From WTFY01 sp965203725 (GTDB lineage Bacteria > Pseudomonadota > Gammaproteobacteria > UBA4575): a stretch of 64,000 nt of DNA. Below are positions 37,298 to 46,293 of the stretch, piece after piece; the first letter of the stretch is position 1; the number at the start of each line of letters is the position of its first letter. The DNA lies in NCBI GenBank assembly GCA_965203725.1, contig CBDBDH010000002.1, forward strand, positions 248,001 through 312,000, in the 5' to 3' direction. The notes under the pieces are model-generated. The model was not told where the DNA came from, made no database searches, and saw only the letters and a list, made by a program, of their open reading frames with translations. The position numbers were made by a program, and so were the translations under genes.

Positions 37298-38562
37298 CTT
37301 GATTTCCTTGTTGGTTTTTTCTTTGCGGCTCTTGCCTCGCGGGGCGCTGTGACTGAACCGAACTTCTTGATCTTCTTGGCGGTTTTGCGGTAGTACTCTC
37401 CGGCTGCGGCAACTCCGCTGCCGGGTTTCACTTTCATTCCCGCATCTCGCATCGCCATTTCCACAGTACCCAGCACGGCCATCATTCGTGCCTCGTTGTT
37501 ATCCCCGAGGTGTCCGATCCGGAATACCTTGCCGGCCACTTTGGACAACCCGGCACCCAGGGAGATGTTGTAGCGGTGATAGGCGATGTGGATCACTTCG
37601 GCCGCATTGACACTGGGAGGCACTTCGATCGCCGTCACCGTGTCGGAGTACCACTTGGGCGCCCTGGCACAGGGCTTGAGTCCCCAGGCCTTGATGGCTT
37701 TTCGCACCCCTTCGGCCAGTCGGTGGTGGCGCTGGAATACGTTTTCCAGGCCTTCATCCATTAGCAGGTCGATGGCGGCCCGCAGTCCGCGCAGCATGGG
37801 TACCGAGGGGGTGTAGGGGAAATATCCGTCTTTGTTGGTGTTGATGTGATCCTGGATGTCCAGGAAGCAGCGTGCACAGCGGGCCTGTTTGCGTGCCCTC
37901 AGTGCCTTCGGGCTGAACGCCACGATGGCCATTCCCGCCGGCAGCATGAATCCCTTTTGTGATCCGCTGACGGCGACGTCCACGCCCCACTGGTCCATGC
38001 GAAAATCGATGCTCGCGATCGAGCTGACCCCGTCAACCATGAGCATGGCCGGATGCTTGACGGCATCCATCGCCTTGCGCAAGCCGGCGATGTCACTGGT
38101 GACCCCGGTGGCGGTCTCGTTATGACAAACCACCACGGCGCGAATCCGGTGTTCCTTGTCCGCGGCGAGGATGCGCTTGAACTTGCCAATCGGAACGCCT
38201 TCTCCCCAGGGGGTTTCGACCAGGTCGACCTCCAGGCCGATGCGGCATGCAAGGTCATACCACAAGTGACTGAACTGACCGAAGCGCGTGGTGAGAATCT
38301 TGTCCCCGGGAGACATGGTGTTGGCGAGAGCCACCTCCCAGCCTGCGGTGCCTGTGGCGGGAAACAGAAAGCAGGTTCCCTTGGTCGTTTTGAATATTTT
38401 TTTGCAGTCGCGAAGCAGGGGTTTGACGAGTTCTGGAAAATCTGGAGCCCGATGGTCCTCTTGCGGGACGATCATGGCGTTTTGCACGGCCTGCGGGATG
38501 TGGGTCGGGCCCGGGGCAAACAGGTAATTTCGTCCAGGAAATGATAATTTTTCGCTAGGCAT
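37294..38562 (-). CDS. sga: Serine-glyoxylate aminotransferase
   Basis: 422 aa class V PLP aminotransferase. Start GRNYLFAPGPTHIP, PLP-lysine in SGSQKGFMLPAG (about residue 200), substrate-binding VFRIGHLGD. Converts serine and glyoxylate to hydroxypyruvate and glycine. I choose the ATG at 38562, which has an AAGGA site nine bases upstream, over an in-frame upstream ATG at 38604. The last 40 residues are unusually Lys/Arg-rich (KKIKKFGS, AAKKKPTRKSR), an extension beyond the enzyme core. Confidence 0.94.
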   Translation of the reverse strand: MPSEKLSFPGRNYLFAPGPTHIPQAVQNAMIVPQEDHRAPDFPELVKPLLRDCKKIFKTTKGTCFLFPATGTAGWEVALANTMSPGDKILTTRFGQFSHLWYDLACRIGLEVDLVETPWGEGVPIGKFKRILAADKEHRIRAVVVCHNETATGVTSDIAGLRKAMDAVKHPAMLMVDGVSSIASIDFRMDQWGVDVAVSGSQKGFMLPAGMAIVAFSPKALRARKQARCARCFLDIQDHINTNKDGYFPYTPSVPMLRGLRAAIDLLMDEGLENVFQRHHRLAEGVRKAIKAWGLKPCARAPKWYSDTVTAIEVPPSVNAAEVIHIAYHRYNISLGAGLSKVAGKVFRIGHLGDNNEARMMAVLGTVEMAMRDAGMKVKPGSGVAAAGEYYRKTAKKIKKFGSVTAPREARAAKKKPTRKSR

Positions 38563-38650
38563 AATCAGGAATCCTTGAATTGTAAAATTTGGTAAAAAAT
38601 GCAAACGCCTAGATGGTTGTTTCTGCAGTCCGGGCGGTCATTTCTGCATA

Positions 38651-38684
38651 CAGGATGCTTTTGTCCGAAAAACTAAGCATCCTG
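38651..38684. terminator. Hairpin between ftr and sga
   Basis: CAGGATGCTT / AAGCATCCTG are perfect 10-bp arms with a 14-nt loop, 133 bp downstream of the ftr stop and 89 bp upstream of the sga start. There is no T-tract, so it could be a terminator, attenuator or processing site separating ftr from the serine-cycle genes. Confidence 0.45.
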
Positions 38685-38816
38685 CCACAAGCACAGCACC
38701 AGACTCAAGCAGTTTGGCCATCGAAAGGGGCGATTCCCGGATGGTCTCAAGCCTGCAGAGACCTTCGGGGATGACATTCGGGACCTACGGGCGTGCCGGG
38801 AGCCAGCGCCCCCGCA

Positions 38817-39734
38817 TTACGGCTGTTTTTCAGGGTGCAGGAAAATAAAGCTTTTGCCCAGGCGCCCGCCATAGTTGCCGGCAGAAATCATCTTCAGGCC
38901 CGGGGTGTCCACCGAAGCCCGGATCGCAGCCTGAGTGGCATCGATAATGGGCTGCATGCCCTGACCGTTCATGATGATCTCCATGACCGAGTGCACACCC
39001 TCCGGGAGCCCAGCCTCGACCTCCGGATTCTCCTGCAACAGCGGGCAGAACTTCTCATAGGTGCTGGCAATGGTGAAGTCATAATTGCTGCCGGCCTTGG
39101 AGCCGCTGCCGGCAATGCCGCCGGGAAAAGTCGTGATGACGCCGGGCATGGGCAGGATCGCTTCCACCCCTTTCTCTGCCGCTTGCAGCGCGGAATCCAC
39201 GCTGTCGCCGAAAAACCACAGGTTGCCGCCCATCAGGCCATCGGCATAGCCCAGCCTGCGGTCCAGGATGAACTCGCCTCCCAGGATCGGAATCCACCAC
39301 ATTTTGCGCCCGAACCGTTCGATGCGCCGCTGATGCCCGTTGCCAAAGTAGGCCACCTTGCGGCCCATGTGATAGTACTCTTCGGAGTCAATCAGGTTGA
39401 AGCACGAAGCGGTCGGGCAGGTGAGGACGTTCTGGCTGATTCGAACCAGGGCCGAACGCTCCAGGGCCTCGACCCGGTCCTTTCTGAAACGCGGGAGGTG
39501 CAACTGTACGATCGCACCCGGGCGGCCATCCGGTGTCTTGAAATTCTCGTCTCCGCCGGGGCCTACGTAGCGGTCCATGCCGGCCTCGCAGTCACATAGA
39601 ATTGAGCTTGAGGCGTTGCCGGTCGCCGCATGCACGGCATGGTCCAGCCATTTTCGATCACGTGCGGTGATCAGGAATTCGGTGTACAGGCTCCGGAACG
39701 CTTCCGCATAGGTGTCATCGATAATTGCTGCCAC
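38817..39734 (-). CDS. ftr: Formylmethanofuran-H4MPT formyltransferase-like protein
   Basis: 305 aa, aligned by eye along its length with Ftr/FhcD: IIDDTYAEAF start, GRPGAIVQLHLPR, LTCPTASCFN, WWIPILGGEF, TFPGGIAGSGSKAGSNYDF and the C-terminal MISAGNYGGRLGKSF. In methylotrophs Ftr exchanges formyl between methanofuran and tetrahydromethanopterin within the Fhc complex. None of the other Fhc subunits, nor mch or fae, are here; instead it abuts a 5-formyl-THF cyclo-ligase homologue. It may therefore act on another C1 carrier (inference). Confidence 0.88.
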   Translation of the reverse strand: MAAIIDDTYAEAFRSLYTEFLITARDRKWLDHAVHAATGNASSSILCDCEAGMDRYVGPGGDENFKTPDGRPGAIVQLHLPRFRKDRVEALERSALVRISQNVLTCPTASCFNLIDSEEYYHMGRKVAYFGNGHQRRIERFGRKMWWIPILGGEFILDRRLGYADGLMGGNLWFFGDSVDSALQAAEKGVEAILPMPGVITTFPGGIAGSGSKAGSNYDFTIASTYEKFCPLLQENPEVEAGLPEGVHSVMEIIMNGQGMQPIIDATQAAIRASVDTPGLKMISAGNYGGRLGKSFIFLHPEKQP

Positions 39735-39736
39735 GA

Positions 39737-40375
39737 CTACCCCCGTCCAATCCCTTCGTAGACCGCATCCTCGGTGATCACCTTGTCCATGTAGACGTCA
39801 TGCGGGGCCACCAGGACTTCATCAAACAGTTGCGACTCGTAACACAGTGCGACCAGCGGACAGTCCGGCCGGGCTTTCTCCAGCAGGCGGTCGTAGTATC
39901 CCTGCCCGTTTCCCATGCGCCCGCCTTTCTGATCGAAACCCACACCGGGCACCATGATGATATCGAGGTCTTCGGGCTCCACCTCTTTTTCCGGATTTCC
40001 CCACAGCTCCCTCGGGGGCTCCAGGATATTCCACTTGCCGACGACCATCTCTTCCAGGCTTTCCATCCACCACAGGCCCAGCTTGTTTTCGCCGTTTTCA
40101 TCTTCGGTGCAATAGGGCACGATGATCTTTTTCTTGCCCCTGGCCACTTCTTCGAGCAACTGCGGCTTGGTCCGGGTCTCGGAGCGGCAGTCGATATACC
40201 ACATCGCGGTCTTGGCGCGCTGGTATTCGGGCAGGGCCATGAATTTCTGGCAGGCCCGGGCGCTGATCTCGTCCTTGTCTTCCTGCGCATTGCGCCGGTC
40301 ATAGGCTTCACGGCGCATCTTGTTCTTGCGTTCCATTACGGCCTCTAGCTCTTCGGGGGATAGTAATGTAGCCAT
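39737..40375 (-). CDS. 5-formyltetrahydrofolate cyclo-ligase family protein
   Basis: 212 aa. The N-terminal MRREAYDRRNAQ basic helix and the C-terminal nucleotide-binding MVPGVGFDQKGGRMGNGQGYYDRLL (written here as two joined family blocks: VPGVGFDQKG and RMGNGQGYYDR) define the family, which converts 5-formyl-THF to methenyl-THF with ATP. It ends two bases from the ftr start, so both are one unit. Together with ftr and mtdA it may supply methenyl/methylene-H4F for serine synthesis; some members of the family have lost cyclo-ligase activity, so the reaction is not certain. Confidence 0.85.
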   Translation of the reverse strand: MATLLSPEELEAVMERKNKMRREAYDRRNAQEDKDEISARACQKFMALPEYQRAKTAMWYIDCRSETRTKPQLLEEVARGKKKIIVPYCTEDENGENKLGLWWMESLEEMVVGKWNILEPPRELWGNPEKEVEPEDLDIIMVPGVGFDQKGGRMGNGQGYYDRLLEKARPDCPLVALCYESQLFDEVLVAPHDVYMDKVITEDAVYEGIGRG

Positions 40376-40476
40376 CGCAGCTCCTGGGTTATCGTTCTGG
40401 TTATTCCGGGCAGGTCATGGGCAACCGGCAGGGACAATCCTAAAGGATTTGCACGCTGCCTGACAATTTTGAATTT

Positions 40477-42159
40477 TCAGTCCGTAGTGGCCCCGTTGGA
40501 AGCCGAGCGCACCTGCCGGGCGTATTTGGCCAGAACTCCTTTGGAGTAACGGGGCCTGGGGGCGCGCCATCGCCGTTTTCTTTGTCCCAGCTCTTTCCTG
40601 GAAAGCCTGACGTTGATCTCGCGCTTTTCGGCATCGATGGTGATCACATCACCATTTTTCAGAAGTGCCAAGGGGCCACCGACCGCAGCTTCCGGGGTGA
40701 TGTGACCGACCACAAAGCCGTGACTGCCTCCCGAGAAGCGCCCGTCCGTGATCAGGGCCACGTCCTTGCCCAGCCCCTTGCCCATGATGGCCGAGGTCGG
40801 AGACAGCATCTCGCGCATGCCCGGACCGCCTTTTGGCCCCTCGTAACGGATCACCACCACATCCCCTTTTTTGACACCGCCATCCAGGATCCTGGCCAGC
40901 GCCTTCTCCTCGGAGGGGAAAATGCGCGCCTTTCCGGTAAAGTGCAGCCCCTCTTTTCCGGAAATCTTGGCCACGGCACCTTCGGGTGCGAGATTTCCAT
41001 ACAGGATCACGAGGTGGCTGTCTTTTTTGATCGGGTCCGCGAAGCTGCGCACGATGTCCTGGGATTTCGGGTATCGCCGGATGCCGCGCAGGTTCTGTTT
41101 CAGGGTCTTGCCGGTTACGGTCAGGCAGTCCCCGTGCAGCAGGCCCTTGTCGAGCAACATGCGCATCAGGGGCCGGATGCCGCCGATTTCGATCAGTTCG
41201 GACATCATGTACCGCCCGCTCGGTCGCAGATCGGCCAGCACCGGCACTTTCTTGCCCACCCGCGTGAAGTCGTCGAGGCTCAGCCTTACCCCGATGGCAT
41301 GCGCCATCGCCAGCAGGTGCAGCACCGCATTGGTGGACCCTCCCAGTGCGGTCACCACGGTGATCGCATTCAGGAAGGCCTTGCGGGTCATGATGTCCCG
41401 GGGGCGGATATTTTTCCGCACCAGGTGCATGACGGCTTTGCCGGCAGCAATACAGTCGAGCCGCTTGTCTTCCGAGATTGCGTTTTGCGCCGAGCTGTTC
41501 GGCAGGCTCATGCCGAGCGCCTCGATGGCACTGGCCATGGTGTTGGCGGTGTACATCCCGCCGCAGGACCCCGCGCCCGGGATCGCCGCGCATTCAACCT
41601 GCTTGAGCTCACGGTCCGACAACTGGTTTTTGGCGTGCTGTCCCACGGCCTCGAATACCGAGACCACGTCCACCTTCGTGTTCTTGTAGTGCCCCGGCTG
41701 GATCGTGCCCCCGTAGACGAAGATCGAGGGGCGGTTGAGTCGCGCCATGGCGATCAGGCAGCCGGGCATGTTCTTGTCGCACCCGCCAATGGCAACCACG
41801 CCGTCAAATCCCTCGCAGCCCACCACCGTCTCGATGGAGTCCGCGATGACTTCCCTGGACACCAGGGAATACTTCATGCCTTCCGTGCCCATGGAAATCC
41901 CGTCAGAGACGGTGATGGTGTTGAAGATCACGGCCTTGCCGCCGGCCTGGTCGGCACCTTGGGCCGCTTCATCGGCCAGGGTGTTGATGTGCATGTTGCA
42001 GGGCGTCACCATGCTCCAGGTGGATGCGATGCCGATCTGCTCTTTCGAGAAATCGTCATCCTCAAAGCCCACGGCCCGCAGCATGGCGCGGCTCGGTGCG
42101 CGCTCCACCCCGTCCACGATGATGGAAGAATGGTTTCGTGACTGTTTGTATCTACCCAA
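40477..42159 (-). CDS. ilvD: Dihydroxy-acid dehydratase
   Basis: 560 aa. Third step of branched-chain amino acid synthesis. Iron-sulfur cysteines lie in TPCNMH (about residue 54), GGCDKNMPGC (about 127) and GAGSCGGMYTANTM (about 200), and the C-terminal SGGSHGFVVGHITPEA is present. Size fits the shorter IlvD clade (about 560 aa). The last residues are rich in Arg and Lys. Related sugar-acid dehydratases are possible but the motif spacing and length favour IlvD. Confidence 0.93.
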   Translation of the reverse strand: MGRYKQSRNHSSIIVDGVERAPSRAMLRAVGFEDDDFSKEQIGIASTWSMVTPCNMHINTLADEAAQGADQAGGKAVIFNTITVSDGISMGTEGMKYSLVSREVIADSIETVVGCEGFDGVVAIGGCDKNMPGCLIAMARLNRPSIFVYGGTIQPGHYKNTKVDVVSVFEAVGQHAKNQLSDRELKQVECAAIPGAGSCGGMYTANTMASAIEALGMSLPNSSAQNAISEDKRLDCIAAGKAVMHLVRKNIRPRDIMTRKAFLNAITVVTALGGSTNAVLHLLAMAHAIGVRLSLDDFTRVGKKVPVLADLRPSGRYMMSELIEIGGIRPLMRMLLDKGLLHGDCLTVTGKTLKQNLRGIRRYPKSQDIVRSFADPIKKDSHLVILYGNLAPEGAVAKISGKEGLHFTGKARIFPSEEKALARILDGGVKKGDVVVIRYEGPKGGPGMREMLSPTSAIMGKGLGKDVALITDGRFSGGSHGFVVGHITPEAAVGGPLALLKNGDVITIDAEKREINVRLSRKELGQRKRRWRAPRPRYSKGVLAKYARQVRSASNGATTD

Positions 42160-42345
42160 GCCGGTTACCTGCTATTTGCCGCCACCTGGGGAGGATGGCA
42201 TCAAAAGAAGTCCTGCCACGCTGGTGCGATCCGTGTGGCATTTTCGGCTTTTTATAGCGGTTACGCGTGCGGAATGCAAAGTTTTGCGCACGCATCCGGG
42301 CGCCAGTCGACCCATCCCGGGAGGTATCGGTGACCGGGGCTGGCC

Positions 42346-43419
42346 CTAGGGCGAGGTGCCTGACGGCAGGGGAGACTGGCGGGCGAAGACGACCAGATGT
42401 TCGATGTCCAGATTGATCCCGATCGGCTCTCCGATCTGGTGGTCGTGGTGGCTGGAGGCATAGCACAGCACGGAATTTCCACTTTGCAGGCGAAGCTTGT
42501 ACAGGAATTCGGCGCCGCGGAAACGCTTTTCCTCAACCAGTGCAGTAATGGAGCTGCTGTCATCATGGGGAATATCATCCGGTCGCACCAGCAAGTCCAC
42601 TTCCTCACCGCAGGCAAAAGACGGATCCAGGCTCCCTCGCAGCCGGCCAAACTCGGTATCCAGCGTATGCGCGTCAAGCACCCTGGCCGGAAGCATGCTG
42701 CCGAGGCCGATAAAATCGGCCACGAAACGGGTTCGGGGCCTGTGATAGATGTTGTAGGCGCTGTCCCACTGCACGATGCGGCCCCCTACCATGACACCGA
42801 TCTCATCGGCCATGGCGAAGGCCTCGTTCTGGTCATGCGTCACCAGTATTGCAGTGGCGTTCTCATGCTTGAGGATCTCGCGCACCCCGGTTGCGACCTG
42901 TTCACGCAGGTCAGGATCGAGGTTCGAGAAGGGTTCATCCAGCAACAGGATCTCCGGCTTGGGTGCCAGCGCTCGTGCCAGCGCGACTCTCTGCTGCTGT
43001 CCGGTGGACAGCTGGTGCGGGTACTTTTCTCCCTTGTGCTCCAGCTCGATCAGTTCGAGCACCTCGCGCGTGCGCGCCACCTGGTCACTTTCAGTCAGTG
43101 ACTTGAGACCAAAGCATATGTTCTGCCGAACCGTCAGATGCGGGAACAATGCAAGATCCTGGAACATCATGCTGATGTGCCTCTTCTCCGGGGCAAGGGT
43201 GAACTGTGCCTTGCTGAAAAGCCTTTCATGTACGTAGATCTCGCCACTGGCGACCGGCTGGAATCCTGCAAGGGCACGCAACAGCGTGGTTTTGCCGCAG
43301 CCACTTGGTCCCAGTATGGAAGCAATGCATCCCGGCTCAAGCTGCAGGGAAACATCTTGCAGGGTGTTTTTGTTGTGCAGCTTCAGGCTGACGTTGCGTA
43401 CTTCAAGTCTGGGCGCCAT
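42346..43419 (-). CDS. fbpC: Ferric iron ABC transporter, ATP-binding protein
   Basis: 357 aa from the ATG at 43419 (GGAG eight bases upstream; an in-frame ATG at 43431 is the alternative). Walker A GPSGCGKTTLL, signature LSTGQQQRVALARAL, Walker B ILLLDEPFSNLD, and a C-terminal TOBE-like domain (about residues 240-340). Overlaps the end of fbpB. With fbpB and fbpA it makes a FbpABC/AfuABC-type Fe3+ importer. Confidence 0.93.
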   Translation of the reverse strand: MAPRLEVRNVSLKLHNKNTLQDVSLQLEPGCIASILGPSGCGKTTLLRALAGFQPVASGEIYVHERLFSKAQFTLAPEKRHISMMFQDLALFPHLTVRQNICFGLKSLTESDQVARTREVLELIELEHKGEKYPHQLSTGQQQRVALARALAPKPEILLLDEPFSNLDPDLREQVATGVREILKHENATAILVTHDQNEAFAMADEIGVMVGGRIVQWDSAYNIYHRPRTRFVADFIGLGSMLPARVLDAHTLDTEFGRLRGSLDPSFACGEEVDLLVRPDDIPHDDSSSITALVEEKRFRGAEFLYKLRLQSGNSVLCYASSHHDHQIGEPIGINLDIEHLVVFARQSPLPSGTSP

Positions 43420-45100
43420 GGATGACTCCACTTTGTATGATCGAGCGGTTCAGCATCAGGATGGGCAAGACACTGATGGCTACGATCAGCAATGCGCTGC
43501 TCGAGGCATCCGCCAGGCGTTCGTCGGAAGCCAGCTCGTACGTGCGCACCGCAAGGGTGTTGAAGTCGAACGGACGCAACACGAGGGTGGCCGGGAGCTC
43601 CTTGGTGACCTCGACGAATACCAGCAATGCCGCCGTGAGTATGCCGCCCCGGATCATGGGAAGGTGAATGCCGGCAAAGCGCTCGAAGGTCTTGCGTCCC
43701 AACAGCTGTGCGGCGTCATCGATGCTGCGGTGGATTTTTGCCAGGCTGGCGTCCACCGAGTTCAGCCCGATGGCCATGAAGCGCACCACGTGGGCGAATG
43801 CCAGGGATACCAGGGTGCCGGTCAGGAGCAGGCCGGAGGAGATCCCGAGGTTTCGCTGCAGCCACCCGTCCAGTGCATGATCCAGCCATGCAAAGGGCAG
43901 CAGTACGCCCACCGCGATGATCACCCCCGGTACCGCGTAGCCCATCGCGCTGAGATTTACGGTGTAGGGAATGGAAAAATGTGTGCCGACACGCTTTCCA
44001 TAAGCCAGTACGGCGGATGCCGTGATGATGATCAGGGTCACGATGACGGCAAGCTGCACCGTATTGAAGATCAGTGCCAGGAAAGAACGGTCGATGATTT
44101 CGGGTGCGGTCCTGAGTGCCCAGGCGCCCAGCTGAAGCGCCGGAACAATGAAGCCGAGGAGAACGGGCAGGCTGCAAATGACGATCGCTGCAATGGCCTT
44201 GACCCCCGATAGCGGATAGCGCCAGCTTCTTTGCACCTTGGCCGGATTTTGATAGCGAACCGCTTTTCGCGAATAACGCTCTGCCAGGATTACCGCGAAC
44301 ACGCAAAGCAGCAACAGGCTGGCCAACTGGGTGGCCGCCACCAGGTCGCCCAGGCCAAACCAGGTGCGAAGAATGCCCGTAGTGAACGTCGGCACGCCAA
44401 AATAGTGAACCGTTCCGTAATCGGCCAGCGTTTCCATGACCACCAGGGTGAGTCCTGCAACCAGGGCAGGACGCGCCATGGGCAGGATGATCGTGAAAAG
44501 GGTTTTATAGGGGCCCACGCCGAACATGTGGCTGGCTTCGCGCAGACTCGAGGACTGCTCGGAAAATGCGGTTCTCAACAGCAGATAGACGTAGGGGTAC
44601 AGCACCAGGGAGATCATGATGATGGCACCTGCAACGGAGCGGATTTCGGGAAACCAGTAGTCTCCGTACCCCCAGCCAAAGAGGTTGCGCATCAGGGTCT
44701 GCACGGGCCCTGAAAAATCGAGCATGCCGGTGTAGGTGTAGGCAATGATGTATGGAGGGAATGCAAGCGGTAGGAGCAATGCCCAGCTGAACAGTTTTCT
44801 GCCTGGAAAACTGTAGGCGCTGCACAGCCAGGCGGTGGAAATGCCGATCAGGGACGTGCCGATACAGACACCGACAGCCAGCACCAGGGAATTCCAGGCA
44901 TAGTCTGCAAGGACCGTGGACCTCAGATGCGACCAGATGTCGCCGGTCGGTAACAGGACCGAGTAGAGCACCGTGACCACCGGGATGCTCAGCAGCAAGG
45001 CGGTGCCTACCGCGAAAAACAGCCAGCCAAGGTCGCTTTTCTGTTGCCGGAACTGCCGGAAAAAGCCCGATGGAGCCAGTGCTTCGTTTTCCGTACCCAT
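43403..45100 (-). CDS. fbpB: Ferric iron ABC transporter, permease
   Basis: 565 aa with about 12 membrane spans arranged as two fused permease halves, typical of FbpB/SfuB. Each half has an EAA-type loop (LREASHMFGVGPYKTLFTIILP in the first half, DAAQLLGRKTFERFAGIHLP in the second; given as family landmarks). Starts 18 bp after fbpA. Substrate inferred from the binding protein. Confidence 0.92.
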   Translation of the reverse strand: MGTENEALAPSGFFRQFRQQKSDLGWLFFAVGTALLLSIPVVTVLYSVLLPTGDIWSHLRSTVLADYAWNSLVLAVGVCIGTSLIGISTAWLCSAYSFPGRKLFSWALLLPLAFPPYIIAYTYTGMLDFSGPVQTLMRNLFGWGYGDYWFPEIRSVAGAIIMISLVLYPYVYLLLRTAFSEQSSSLREASHMFGVGPYKTLFTIILPMARPALVAGLTLVVMETLADYGTVHYFGVPTFTTGILRTWFGLGDLVAATQLASLLLLCVFAVILAERYSRKAVRYQNPAKVQRSWRYPLSGVKAIAAIVICSLPVLLGFIVPALQLGAWALRTAPEIIDRSFLALIFNTVQLAVIVTLIIITASAVLAYGKRVGTHFSIPYTVNLSAMGYAVPGVIIAVGVLLPFAWLDHALDGWLQRNLGISSGLLLTGTLVSLAFAHVVRFMAIGLNSVDASLAKIHRSIDDAAQLLGRKTFERFAGIHLPMIRGGILTAALLVFVEVTKELPATLVLRPFDFNTLAVRTYELASDERLADASSSALLIVAISVLPILMLNRSIIQSGVIHGAQT

Positions 45101-45118
45101 TGCGGTGCTTGTCTGTAT

Positions 45119-46147
45119 CTATTTCCACCCGGCGCGGTCCATGACCATCACCGCGCTTGCATTGAGTTCGCCGAGCCGATGGAGGTTCAGGGAGTCCGCC
45201 TTGAATTGGCCCCAGCTTTCGAGCATCTTGCTGGCCCGTATGCCGGGCTTTACCGGGTACTCGAAATTGGTTTTTGCATACCACTGCTGTGCATCATCGC
45301 TTGCAAGGAATTCCAGGAGCCTGATGGCGGATGTCCTGTTTTTCGAGTATTTGGTCACCGCACCGCCACTGATATTGACATGCACCCCGCGCCCCTCCTG
45401 GTTGGGCCAGAATATTTTTACTTTTTCAGCGGCCTCGCGCTGTGCAGGATCCTTGGAAGCGAGCATTTTGCCGAGGTAATAGCTGTTGGCCACCGCAAGG
45501 TCGCATTGTCCTGCAGCCACGGCCCGGATCTGGTCGCGGTCCCCTCCTTGCGGGGGCCGGGCAAAATTCCCGACCAGGCCCTGGGACCAAGCCAGGGTGT
45601 CCTGCTCTCCCAGGTGTGCGAGCAGGGAGGCGACCAGCGACTGGTTGTAGATGTTGTTCGAGGAGCGAATACAGATTTTCTTTTGCCAATGCGGGTCGCC
45701 CAGGGCCTCGTAGGTCGACAGTTCTTCGGGCTGGACGCGGTCACCGGCATACATGATCGGGCGGGTCCTCAGGGAAAGTGCAAACCAGTATCCCTCGGGC
45801 TCACGGTACTGTTCGGGTATGGAGTCTCTGAGAATCTTCGAGTCCACCGGCTGCAGTACCTGGGCCTGCTGGGCACGGTACAAACGACCCGCATCCACAG
45901 TGATCAGGATATCGGCGGGGGAGTGTTCGCCTTCACTGACGATGCGCTGCAGCAGGGCATCCGCCTTGCCCGTGATCAGGTTGACCCGGGTGTCCGTGCG
46001 ATTTGCAAACTCGCTCAGCAGGGGCTTGATCAGGTTTTCTTTCCTGGCGGAGTACACGTTTACCTCCGCAGCGCCGAGCAACGAAGCGGATAGACACAGG
46101 CAGACGCCAAGCGCAAACTGCATGCTGGACAAGCTTCGGATTTTCAT
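45119..46147 (-). CDS. fbpA: Ferric iron-binding periplasmic protein
   Basis: 342 aa from the ATG at 46147: the signal peptide follows directly (cleavage near SLLGAAEV), which an in-frame upstream ATG at 46216 would displace. The mature start VNVYSARKENLI, the tyrosine-rich C-terminal region and SNNIYNQSLVASLL fit class II iron-binding proteins (FbpA/FutA). First gene of fbpABC; a Fur-like box lies 50 bp upstream. Confidence 0.92.
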   Translation of the reverse strand: MKIRSLSSMQFALGVCLCLSASLLGAAEVNVYSARKENLIKPLLSEFANRTDTRVNLITGKADALLQRIVSEGEHSPADILITVDAGRLYRAQQAQVLQPVDSKILRDSIPEQYREPEGYWFALSLRTRPIMYAGDRVQPEELSTYEALGDPHWQKKICIRSSNNIYNQSLVASLLAHLGEQDTLAWSQGLVGNFARPPQGGDRDQIRAVAAGQCDLAVANSYYLGKMLASKDPAQREAAEKVKIFWPNQEGRGVHVNISGGAVTKYSKNRTSAIRLLEFLASDDAQQWYAKTNFEYPVKPGIRASKMLESWGQFKADSLNLHRLGELNASAVMVMDRAGWK

Positions 46148-46195
46148 GGGGAGCCCTTTTCGAAGTTGGGAAACGTGGCACAAGTATACAATTAT

Positions 46196-46214
46196 AATAG
46201 CTATTCTCATTAGC
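46196..46214 (-). promoter_or_regulatory. Fur-box-like site upstream of fbpA
   Basis: Read on the minus strand, GCTAATGAGAATAGCTATT matches 13 of 19 positions of the Fur consensus GATAATGATAATCATTATC. It lies 50 bp before the fbpA start and 80 bp before divergent glnE. Position before an iron transporter makes iron-responsive repression likely. A TATAAT at 46193-46198 overlaps it. Confidence 0.55.
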
Positions 46215-46293
46215 ATTTAGAATACCTTCATTTCACAGGCACGTGATCGCGCACCACTTTTTTCGCTGAGACTTTCGTATATATTTTGCAGCC

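Noticed and set aside
36260..37393. Long plus-strand open frame opposite malyl-CoA lyase
   Set aside because: Antisense shadow of a well-supported gene; no start signal or domain.
40582..42141. 519-codon plus-strand frame opposite ilvD
   Set aside because: High-GC antisense shadow; His/Asp-rich translation with no family.
42214..42240. Stem TGCCAC/GTGGCA followed by a T-rich stretch
   Set aside because: The T-rich side points away from the end of fbpC, and no plus-strand gene ends there.
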